In this document: one piece after another, positions 16,056 through 22,005 of the stretch
Position numbering within the stretch: the first letter of the stretch is position 1
Layout of the letters: each line of letters opens with the position of its first letter
NCBI GenBank assembly: GCA_050260935.1
Contig: JBLNCU010000076.1
Location: forward strand, 1 to 22,005
Reading direction: 5' to 3'
Length of the DNA: 22,005 nucleotides
Origin: UBA8346 sp050260935
Lineage (GTDB): Bacteria > Bacillota > UBA4882 > UBA8346
Notes under the pieces: model-generated
What the model was told of the DNA's origin: nothing
What the model saw: the letters and a program-made list of their open reading frames with translations, nothing else
Database searches by the model: none
Program-made: the position numbers and the translations under genes

Positions 16056-18191
16056 CTAAATCTGGAATTTGGAGATGGCCTCCACCAAACTTTGGGACAT
16101 TTTCTTCAATTGATTGGCCAAGTCCCTGACTTGTTCGGCGATGGCCAATTGTTCTTCAATCGATGCCGAAACCTCCTGGGAGGCGGATGCCGATTGTTCG
16201 GAGATAGAGCTGATATTCATAATTGCCTGGAGTGTCTGATCTTTAACCTCATTTATTCCTAAAATATGGGAGTTAACATTAGAGATCCTATTTACCACCT
16301 GAGCCATAGCCTCAGTTATTTCCTCAAAGGTTTTTTCGGCTTTTTCAACCACATCAAGCTGCTCTTCGACAATTTTATGAGCACGAACTGCGGTTTCAGA
16401 CGAGGTCTCCATCTTAACCTGAATACCCTGTAAAATACTATTGATCGACTTGGCGGCTACTCGTGATTGAGCGGCCAGTTTATTGACTTCCTCGGCCACC
16501 ACTGCGAACCCCAAACCCATTTCGCCGGCGCGGGCAGCCTCAATCGCCGCGTTAAGGGCCAGCAGATTAGTTTGTTCGGCAATATTGGTGATTACCCCGG
16601 TAATATCACGGATCTCCGCCGCGCTGACATTTAGATCCCCTATATCTTTAGCGATGGTATTGGTAATCCGGCCGGTTTCATTGGCCTTATTAATCAAAAG
16701 CTCGACAATGTTTTTGGAATTGGAACTCAACTCCCGGATGGAGTCGATTACCTGCTGAACTTCATGGGAGTTGCTAACCGCCAGCTCGATACGTCCGGCT
16801 AACTCCTCCATTTGGGCAACAGCCTTTTCGGCTTCGGAGGTCTGTTCCATTGTTCCCCTGGTAATTTCTCCGGCCGCCGCGGCAACCGACTCTGAGGCTT
16901 TGGCCGATTGGTTGGAACTTTCCTCCAAAACCCGGCTGTGTTCGGAGACGGCTGTAACCGCCCCCATGGTGTCCTCAATTAACTCCCCGATCTTGGTACT
17001 CATTAGATTAAAACTATTACCAAGGGCCGCCAACTCATCCTGGGTTTTGACAACTACTTTTATTGCCAAATTTCCGTTTTCCGCCTCTTTCATGGCTTCC
17101 TTCACCTGGACCAGCGGGGTGGAGATGCTTAGTGAGACCAATAGGGAAACGACTACTGAGATAAAGCAGAGGAGCAACACCAGGAGAAAAGTGAGATACC
17201 CGACAGCTTTGATCTCCTTAAAAAGATAAACATTGGTGGAGATCCCCAACAAGTACCAGTCTTTCTTTCCCATCTGCGTATAGGTTACCAAGATACCCTC
17301 ATTATGTAGTTGGTCTTTAAACTCTCCTTTATAGCTTTTACGCTGTGCAAGAATTTCTTTAATCTTCGGGCCTTTTAATAATTTGGCTATATCAAGCCCT
17401 ACATCGTCGCTGTTTGGCGAGGCTAATACCCGCCTATCGGGCATGACAATCATGGTGTACGGCAGATCCTTCACCGAAGTAATCCCCGGATCATAACGGC
17501 TGGGGTTCATCAATTTAGTAAGCTGATAACCGAAAAAGACTACCCCGTAAACCCCAATCGGTTCACCCGTGGCGAAATTGTTGATTATCCTTACCATCAC
17601 AACATCAGTTTCATAATTACCCCAATAAATCTGGCCTTGAGCTCTTCGTTTAAATGCCTCCTTGAAGGCGGCTGTTTTCTTAAATTTGGCGAATAAACCG
17701 TTGCTTGGATCCTCAAGCCCCGCCCCAACTGAAGTGTCGTCTTTCAAAGATCCGATAAAAATCGAGCGGATGCTTTCATCGAAACCAACAGTCGCCTTTA
17801 ACAGTTCTTTAAGTTTGTCGCCTTCGAGCCCGTTATCGATGAAGGAAACAACCGCGTTGTTTTTTTCACTGTTAATCAGCAACTGCATTGATAATTCTTC
17901 ATAACGGTTAAACTCCAATTGAAGATTTACGGTGGATTGAGTGAGGCTTTCCTGGGAATAGATTGTAATCTTGTTGATAATGGCTTTTTGGGCGGAATTA
18001 TAAGAAAAATAACCGATAAATATAATTGGAATAATTGAAAGGCCCAAGAAGAAGATTATCAGCCGCCGCCGGATGGATATCTTGCCGATCAGTTTAATAA
18101 GCGCAGCGTAACCCGGATAATTCTCCAGGCTTTCCCTTAGCGCCACCCTAGCCTGGATAATCTTTCCAATTATATTTTTAAGAAACTTCAC
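16056..18191 (-). CDS. Methyl-accepting chemotaxis protein with extracellular Cache-type sensor
   Basis: This is a transmembrane chemoreceptor of 711 residues. A cytoplasmic N-terminal tail of about 43 residues precedes the first membrane helix (about 44-63). An extracellular domain (about 65-325) follows, with the layout of a double Cache sensor (VYGVVFFGYQLTKL and MIVMPDRRVLASP are typical strands). A second helix (about 330-356), HAMP and a long coiled-coil signalling domain complete it. The tip NLLALNAAIEAARAGEMG (Met558) and GFAVVAEEVNKLA are canonical for CheA/CheW contact. The ligand cannot be read. The start is GTG with AGAGGTGG five bases before it, and a sigma-D-type promoter lies immediately upstream. 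A terminator isolates it from the corrinoid gene, and hrcA downstream has its own promoter, so it is probably monocistronic. Confidence 0.95.
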   Translation of the reverse strand: MKFLKNIIGKIIQARVALRESLENYPGYAALIKLIGKISIRRRLIIFFLGLSIIPIIFIGYFSYNSAQKAIINKITIYSQESLTQSTVNLQLEFNRYEELSMQLLINSEKNNAVVSFIDNGLEGDKLKELLKATVGFDESIRSIFIGSLKDDTSVGAGLEDPSNGLFAKFKKTAAFKEAFKRRAQGQIYWGNYETDVVMVRIINNFATGEPIGVYGVVFFGYQLTKLMNPSRYDPGITSVKDLPYTMIVMPDRRVLASPNSDDVGLDIAKLLKGPKIKEILAQRKSYKGEFKDQLHNEGILVTYTQMGKKDWYLLGISTNVYLFKEIKAVGYLTFLLVLLLCFISVVVSLLVSLSISTPLVQVKEAMKEAENGNLAIKVVVKTQDELAALGNSFNLMSTKIGELIEDTMGAVTAVSEHSRVLEESSNQSAKASESVAAAAGEITRGTMEQTSEAEKAVAQMEELAGRIELAVSNSHEVQQVIDSIRELSSNSKNIVELLINKANETGRITNTIAKDIGDLNVSAAEIRDITGVITNIAEQTNLLALNAAIEAARAGEMGLGFAVVAEEVNKLAAQSRVAAKSINSILQGIQVKMETSSETAVRAHKIVEEQLDVVEKAEKTFEEITEAMAQVVNRISNVNSHILGINEVKDQTLQAIMNISSISEQSASASQEVSASIEEQLAIAEQVRDLANQLKKMSQSLVEAISKFQI

Positions 18192-18210
18192 TTAAACCAC
18201 CTCTTCTCTT

Positions 18211-18237
18211 TTATCGGCAGATTTCTTTCTATACTTA
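18211..18237 (-). promoter_or_regulatory. Sigma-D (FliA-type) promoter for the chemoreceptor
   Basis: On the minus strand GCCGATAA (18211-18218) matches the flagellar sigma -10 perfectly. TAAG (18234-18237, 3 of 4 to TAAA) lies exactly 15 bases upstream. The predicted start leaves a leader of about a dozen bases carrying the AGAGGTGG ribosome site. Flagellar-sigma control is usual for chemoreceptors. Confidence 0.6.
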
Positions 18238-18439
18238 AATTTATCGAATTACCTTTTATTGTTTTATTTTCTTTCGTTCAATTTATATTTATTTCGCCTG
18301 AAAAAAGACGGGACCTTCTTCGAAACTTGTTTTTTTTCAAAAATTTATAGAACCCGGTGAAACCTGGGCAAGGTCGGCCATTACTTCTATTGGGGCAACC
18401 CTTAAAATATCTTCTAAAGCCGAACGCTTATATTTTTAA
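18238..18439. other. Intergenic region between terminator and chemoreceptor promoter
   Basis: This is about 200 bases of AT-rich DNA. A minus-strand stop-to-stop frame (about 18349-18432) reads like protein (ALEDILRVAPIEVMADLAQV) but has no start codon or ribosome site at its head. It may be a gene relic. A small hairpin around 18352-18367 (CCCAGGT/ACCGGG) is present. No riboswitch family was recognised. Confidence 0.4.
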
Positions 18440-18478
18440 GGAAAATAGAAAAGTCCGGGAGAAAAGACCCGGGCTTTT
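18440..18478 (-). terminator. Terminator after the corrinoid protein gene
   Basis: Read on the minus strand, AAAAGCCCGGG (18468-18478) pairs with CCCGGACTTTT (18449-18459) around an eight-base loop, with one C-A mismatch. TTTTCTATTTT forms the tail. It ends the regulator-corrinoid unit about 70 bases after the stop codon. Read on the + strand the mismatch becomes a G-U pair, so it could also work in reverse. Confidence 0.7.
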
Positions 18479-18548
18479 AGCGGTTTCTTTGTTAAATTTT
18501 AGAAAATCCTGTTCTAAATCAAATCAAGCGGTAATTATAAGGCCGAAA

Positions 18549-19184
18549 TTACGAAGCTAGCTTTTGCCGGGCGGCTTCCGCGGCAGAGGCTGCATCGGGA
18601 GCATAGAGATCGGCGCCGATAGATTGCGCAAAACTAGAGGTCACCGGCGCCCCGCCGACCATAATAATGACTTGGTCCCGGAGGCCTTCTTTTTCAATCG
18701 CCTTGATAACTTTCTCCATATTGACCATGGTTGTGGTTAACAGGGCGGACATCGCTATAAATTGGGCTTTTTCCTCCCGGATTTTAGCGATGAATTTTTC
18801 GGCCGAAACATCGACCCCCAGATCGAGCACTTCAAATCCGGCCCCCTGGAACATGATCTTCACCAGGTTTTTGCCGATGTCGTGCAGGTCTCCTTCTACC
18901 GTACCGATAACCACTTTCCCCGCCGGTTTGACGTCGCTGCCTATCAGATGAGGCTTCAATACTTCCATTCCGGCGTTCATAGCCCTGGAGGCTATTAAGA
19001 CATCGGGCACATAAACTTCGTTGGCCTTAAACTTGGCGCCAATGACCGACATTCCCGCCAATAAACTCTTGGACAATATATCGGTCGGAGAATAACCTTC
19101 GGTCAAGGCTTTGGCCACCAATTCCTGAACATTCTTGGCTCGGCCTTGCTGTAAAAACTCGGAGATCTGTTCTAAAATAGCCAT
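18549..19184 (-). CDS. Corrinoid (B12-binding) methyltransferase-type protein
   Basis: This soluble protein of 211 residues shuttles methyl groups on a bound cobamide. It has the two-part architecture of MtaC/MtbC/MttC-like proteins. A helical cap (about 1-85) has LLAGMSVIGAKFKANEVYVPD. A Rossmann-like B12 domain (about 88-210) carries the base-off/His-on motif DxHxxG as D99-LH101-DIG104, then SALLTTTM and GGAPVTSSFA, which line the corrin pocket. Family members accept methyl groups from methanol, methylamines or methoxy compounds through a partner methyltransferase. Neither an MtaB/MttB-type nor an MtaA-type gene is adjacent, so substrate and pathway are open. AAGGAG, lying in the end of the upstream regulator gene, precedes the ATG, and only six bases separate the genes, so translation is coupled. 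A terminator follows. Confidence 0.92.
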   Translation of the reverse strand: MAILEQISEFLQQGRAKNVQELVAKALTEGYSPTDILSKSLLAGMSVIGAKFKANEVYVPDVLIASRAMNAGMEVLKPHLIGSDVKPAGKVVIGTVEGDLHDIGKNLVKIMFQGAGFEVLDLGVDVSAEKFIAKIREEKAQFIAMSALLTTTMVNMEKVIKAIEKEGLRDQVIIMVGGAPVTSSFAQSIGADLYAPDAASAAEAARQKLAS

Positions 19185-19190
19185 TTTTCA

Positions 19191-20453
19191 CTACTCCTTT
19201 GCGCTTTTATAACCCCTGGACCGCCGAAATTCTCCGGGAGAGGTTTTACTAATTTTCTTAAAGACCTTGGTATAGTAACTCTGGTCCTGGAACCCCACCA
19301 AACCGGCGACATCCGCCAAGGGAATGGTTTCGTCCAACAGAAACTTCTTGCTGTTCTCCACCCGAAGATTGTTTAAATAAGCGTTGAAATTACATTTCAT
19401 TTCATCTTTAAACAATTTGCTGAAATAAGAAGGGCTTAGATAAACAACCTTAGCCACTTTCTCCAGGCTGATCTGATGCATGTAGTTTTCTCTTAAATAA
19501 GCCACCGCTTTATAAATGATATCGATATTCTTGACGTTGGTTAAATTGAAGACGCAGTCGGTAAACCTGGCCATCACCTTGGAAAGCCAAAAGGCGATCT
19601 CATCGATGCTTTGGAGGTTTTGAATCTCCAATAGGTAATTATAGTTCAAGCCGAAAATTAGCTCATTATCGGCCCCTCCTTCGATGGCGGCCCGGGAAAG
19701 CAAAACAACCAGTTCAATGACACGGGTTTTAATCTGCGGTATTTCGTTGCCCCGGGAAAAGAAGATATAACCGAAAATCTCGTTTAAAACTTCCTGGGCT
19801 CCTTTTTTATCGCCTAATTTTATTTTTAAAATTAATTCTTTCTCTTTGGCCAGCGGATAATCGGTCTTTTCCGCGTTCTCATCTTTCAAGGTTTGCAGAA
19901 TTGCCCCTATCGAGGCCTGCTGGGTAAAAAACTCCCGCCTTTCATTGATCAACCCCGGCGCGTCCCGCGATAAAAATGAAGCTACCGGTAGAAGAAGACA
20001 AGCCATGTCGTTAACGGTATGCGGCTCCAGATAAGCAATATTAGCCACTTCCCGGTACAAACCCCGGATCTCCTCTTTACTCAATCCATTCTTTACTAGA
20101 ATCTCCCCAATCAGGGCATTTTCGGGAGAGCTCATTAAAACCGGACCGGCGACTATCGAATAGACCATCCGGTTCTCTTCCAGAATAGGCGCCACCCAAT
20201 GAACCAATCCAAAGGGGCAAAAATAAATATAGGACTCCCCGAACCGCTCTGCTTGATAGCTCCCGTATAAATGAGTCCGGCAGCAGAGCTCCTCCCGGAG
20301 GCTGTTTTGATGGATCAGGGCGCAAAAGCGGTTTTGGGTGTAGGTATCGGAAGCCGCCACTGTCTTTCCGGCGTTGTTAATTACGAAAGCTGGAATTTTG
20401 GTGGCATTGGCGTAAGAATTGCTCAATTGAACAACCCGTTTAAAATCGATCAT
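19191..20453 (-). CDS. PocR-domain AraC-family transcriptional regulator
   Basis: This one-component regulator has 420 residues. The N-terminal half (about 5-170) is a PocR-type sensory domain with the Cys/aromatic pattern FCALIH, CCRTHLYGS and YFCPFGLVHWVAPI. The family is thought to bind small organic ligands such as short diols. A helical linker follows. The C-terminal 100 residues form a double helix-turn-helix AraC DNA-binding domain (SLEKVAKVVYLSPSYFSKLF and ADVAGLVGFQDQSYYTKVFK, ending SPGEFRR). GGAGG lies three to four bases before the ATG. The corrinoid gene follows after six bases, so the regulator probably controls, and may sense substrate for, corrinoid-dependent methyl metabolism. 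Comparable PocR/AraC genes sit beside methyltransferase clusters in acetogens, from memory. The leader upstream contains an attenuator-like structure. The ligand is unknown. Confidence 0.92.
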   Translation of the reverse strand: MIDFKRVVQLSNSYANATKIPAFVINNAGKTVAASDTYTQNRFCALIHQNSLREELCCRTHLYGSYQAERFGESYIYFCPFGLVHWVAPILEENRMVYSIVAGPVLMSSPENALIGEILVKNGLSKEEIRGLYREVANIAYLEPHTVNDMACLLLPVASFLSRDAPGLINERREFFTQQASIGAILQTLKDENAEKTDYPLAKEKELILKIKLGDKKGAQEVLNEIFGYIFFSRGNEIPQIKTRVIELVVLLSRAAIEGGADNELIFGLNYNYLLEIQNLQSIDEIAFWLSKVMARFTDCVFNLTNVKNIDIIYKAVAYLRENYMHQISLEKVAKVVYLSPSYFSKLFKDEMKCNFNAYLNNLRVENSKKFLLDETIPLADVAGLVGFQDQSYYTKVFKKISKTSPGEFRRSRGYKSAKE

Positions 20454-20474
20454 TGAACCTCCAAAAGGAAGGCC

Positions 20475-20571
20475 AAAAAAGCCGTTTCATAAGCAGTTCG
20501 CCGTTTCCACCCGAAGATCCTTTTACTGCTTCCGGCTTTATCTCTTTAATCTTACCCCACCGCTGCCGGAA
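20475..20571 (-). promoter_or_regulatory. Attenuator-like structured leader of the PocR/AraC-corrinoid operon
   Basis: On the minus strand, AAAGCCG (20533-20539) and AAGCAGT (20525-20531) can pair with CGGCTTT (20478-20484) and ACTGCTT (20491-20497). This forms a long interrupted stem directly followed by TTTTTT (20475-20480), which looks like an intrinsic terminator. TTCCGGC (20565-20571) can instead pair with GCCGGAA (20530-20536), which overlaps and would break the first stem. Two mutually exclusive folds just before a ribosome site are typical of riboswitches or attenuators. No known aptamer was recognised. Confidence 0.5.
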
Positions 20572-20722
20572 TTTCTTGTAGAATCTTTCTATCCATAGTA
20601 AAAATTTACGCAACCCATTGCTTGGTATGAGTGACATGTAACAAATATGAAACACTGAAGGAGTATTTTAAAAGAAGAGCTTAAATGTGATAATTACCTT
20701 GTAAGGGACGGTGGGTTAAAAA

Positions 20723-20833
20723 ATGGTTAAGCTACATTGGACTTTATTGGTTCTTATCATCTACGCATTTTTTTATTTCGGTTTTTTTATGGCCTTGTTG
20801 TTGAGAGCACCCCAAACCGTTGACCGGGAGTAA
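20723..20833 (+). CDS. Small single-pass membrane protein (36 residues), unrecognised
   Basis: This ORF encodes 36 residues. They are a short N-terminus (MVKLHW), one hydrophobic helix rich in Leu, Ile, Phe and Tyr (about residues 7-27), then RAPQTVDRE, which carries a positive charge at the helix end. This is the layout of a genuine small membrane protein rather than of random sequence. GGTGGG lies about seven bases before the ATG, a fair ribosome site, and an extended TGTGATAAT -10-like sequence occurs at about 20686-20694. It ends six bases before the hemW stop codon, in convergent orientation. The family is not recognised and nothing shows its function. An accidental ORF cannot be excluded. 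Confidence 0.5.
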   Translation: MVKLHWTLLVLIIYAFFYFGFFMALLLRAPQTVDRE

Positions 20834-20839
20834 CAAGCT

Positions 20840-21955
20840 TTAGAGATTCTGAAGCAAGCAGGAGATTATATAATTACTGATTAACACCCCTTCAGCGGTA
20901 AGCGCTAGCCGGCCGTTTATAATAGTGAGCAACTTTTGAGCCAGGAGCTTTTCCAATTGTGGTCCGGCTGTTTGCGCCAGATCGATATGGAATTGCTCCT
21001 GAAAATCTTGAAGATTAATTCCTGAGCGCATCCTTAACCCCAGCATTAAAGTTTCTACAGCGGCGGTGACCTGGTCGATAAATTCGCTGGAGCTCTTTAA
21101 AGGAGCGTTATTTTTTACCGCCCGGATGTACCCGGCTGGATCCTTCAAATTAACCCAGCGTTCCCGCTGATAGGTTGAGGAGGCTCCGGCGCCAAACCCT
21201 AAATACTGGCGTCCGGTCCAGTATCCGAGATTATGGATTGAACGGAAACCGGGTTTGGCGAAGTTAGATATTTCATAGTGATCATAACCGTTCCTGTTAA
21301 GGAAATCCATGGTGTAACGCATCATGAACGCCACTTCATCTTCCGGAGGTAGCTCGAGTAAACCGCGATCCACCATTCCAGCTAACGGCGTTCCCGGCTC
21401 CAACTGCAGTCCGTAGGCTGAGATATGTTCCGGTCCCATTGCGGCGACTCCGGCAAGCGACTCCCGCCAATCCCCGATGGTCTGTCCGGGAAGGCCAAAG
21501 ATCAAATCCACCCCAATATTGGTAAAACCGGCTGTCCGGGCCTGGCGGTAACTTTCCAAGAACTCCGGCCAGGAATGAATCCGTCCGATTGACCGCAGTA
21601 GGCGGTCCTGAACAGCCTGCAATCCCAGGCTTAAACGGTTAAATCCCCCCGTTTTTAATGCTTTTAAACTCTCCGCCTTTACGGTGCCGGGGTTAGCTTC
21701 GAGAGTGATTTCAGCATCCGGAACGACAGCGAAATTTTCCTTGATGAATTGTAGGATCAGCAACAATAGTTCCACCGGAAAATAGCTGGGGGTTCCACCT
21801 CCAAAATAAACGGATCTTACAGGCGACTCTTGAGGCAAAAAGCGTCGCATTTCCCCGATTAAACTCTCCCCGTAGGCGGGAATCAATTCTTCCAAGCCGC
21901 TGTATGAGTTAAAGTCGCAATAATAACACTTTTGCTTGCAAAACGGAAAGTGCAC
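20840..21955 (-). CDS. hemW: Radical SAM heme chaperone HemW (5' end disturbed)
   Basis: HemW is a radical SAM protein related to HemN and now thought to insert heme into target proteins. From the GTG at 21955 it has 371 residues. The iron-sulfur motif CxxxCxxC is at residues 6-13 (CKQKCYYC), with the SAM-contact GGGTP and the family blocks EANPGT, RLSLGLQ, GVDLIFGLPGQT and HYEISNFAKPG. A C-terminal HemW/HemN domain follows. The normal start should lie about ten residues earlier, since members read (M)...LY(I/V)H(I/F)PFC. In frame upstream there is no ATG, GTG or TTG before a stop at 21989-21991, and the GTG has no ribosome site. A (CT)5 tract at 21958-21967 may hold an indel. In other Bacillota hemW usually precedes hrcA directly. 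Confidence 0.93.
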   Translation of the reverse strand: MHFPFCKQKCYYCDFNSYSGLEELIPAYGESLIGEMRRFLPQESPVRSVYFGGGTPSYFPVELLLLILQFIKENFAVVPDAEITLEANPGTVKAESLKALKTGGFNRLSLGLQAVQDRLLRSIGRIHSWPEFLESYRQARTAGFTNIGVDLIFGLPGQTIGDWRESLAGVAAMGPEHISAYGLQLEPGTPLAGMVDRGLLELPPEDEVAFMMRYTMDFLNRNGYDHYEISNFAKPGFRSIHNLGYWTGRQYLGFGAGASSTYQRERWVNLKDPAGYIRAVKNNAPLKSSSEFIDQVTAAVETLMLGLRMRSGINLQDFQEQFHIDLAQTAGPQLEKLLAQKLLTIINGRLALTAEGVLISNYIISCLLQNL

Positions 21956-22005
21956 ATAGAGAGAGAGTTCATTTTCGACGATGGGGGTTCATTCCTTTCT
22001 TTAGT

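Noticed and set aside
18355..18375. Sigma-54-like TGGC...TTGC on the minus strand
   Set aside because: The GG-to-GC distance is 8 bases, not the required 10, and there is no enhancer-binding activator nearby.
18330..18440. Possible c-di-GMP riboswitch upstream of the chemoreceptor (minus strand GCCCAGGTTTCACCGGGTT resembles its 3' part)
   Set aside because: The conserved GACGCAAAGCC core and the GNRA/tetraloop-receptor parts are absent, and the region lies upstream of a sigma-D promoter that would exclude it from the transcript.
20440..20655. 71-residue minus-strand ORF covering the PocR/AraC leader
   Set aside because: It starts at a GTG without a ribosome site, overlaps the regulator start out of frame, and its composition looks random. 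A leader-peptide role for a shorter part is not excluded.

Overview
The window looks like a chromosomal segment of a low-to-moderate GC Bacillota (Firmicutes), probably an anaerobic and motile Clostridia-type lineage. Five things point there: strong Shine-Dalgarno sites (GGAGG, AAGGAG), a perfect CIRCE operator with an HrcA repressor, the order hrcA-grpE-dnaK-dnaJ-prmA, an SNF2 helicase paired with a YqhG-like protein as in Bacillus, and a corrinoid protein next to a PocR/AraC regulator as seen in acetogen-like bacteria. No tRNA, rRNA, CRISPR array, transposase or phage gene was seen.

Left part (1-5450, + strand): the 3' end of a KtrB/TrkH potassium translocation subunit and its KtrA/TrkA gating subunit; a small His/Cys-rich YmaF-like protein; an SNF2-type helicase followed closely by a YqhG-like protein; and a ~190-bp element with inverted GCCACAGAGGCACAGAG-type ends. 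Middle left (5473-8124): rsmE on the minus strand, then a + strand hybrid histidine kinase (PAS-HisKA-HATPase-receiver) that separates rsmE from prmA.

Centre (8222-15976, minus strand): the heat-shock operon, transcribed hrcA > chaperonin > grpE > dnaK > dnaJ > prmA behind a sigma-A-like promoter and a perfect CIRCE. Its standout gene is a thermosome-like chaperonin, not a GroEL, between hrcA and grpE. This matches the bacterial 'Group III' (archaeal-like) chaperonins first reported from Carboxydothermus and relatives. One repressor therefore probably controls a complete DnaK system plus an archaeal-type folding chamber.

Right part (16056-21955, mainly minus strand): a dCache-type chemoreceptor behind a good sigma-D (FliA-like) promoter; an orphan corrinoid protein translationally coupled to a PocR-domain AraC regulator, with a terminator after the pair and an attenuator-like leader before it; a 36-residue single-pass membrane ORF; and hemW, whose 5' end is disturbed at a dinucleotide repeat. 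In many Bacillota hemW lies directly upstream of hrcA, so the regulator/corrinoid/chemoreceptor block looks inserted into that neighbourhood.

All calls come from reading the sequence and from family knowledge; no database search was run.
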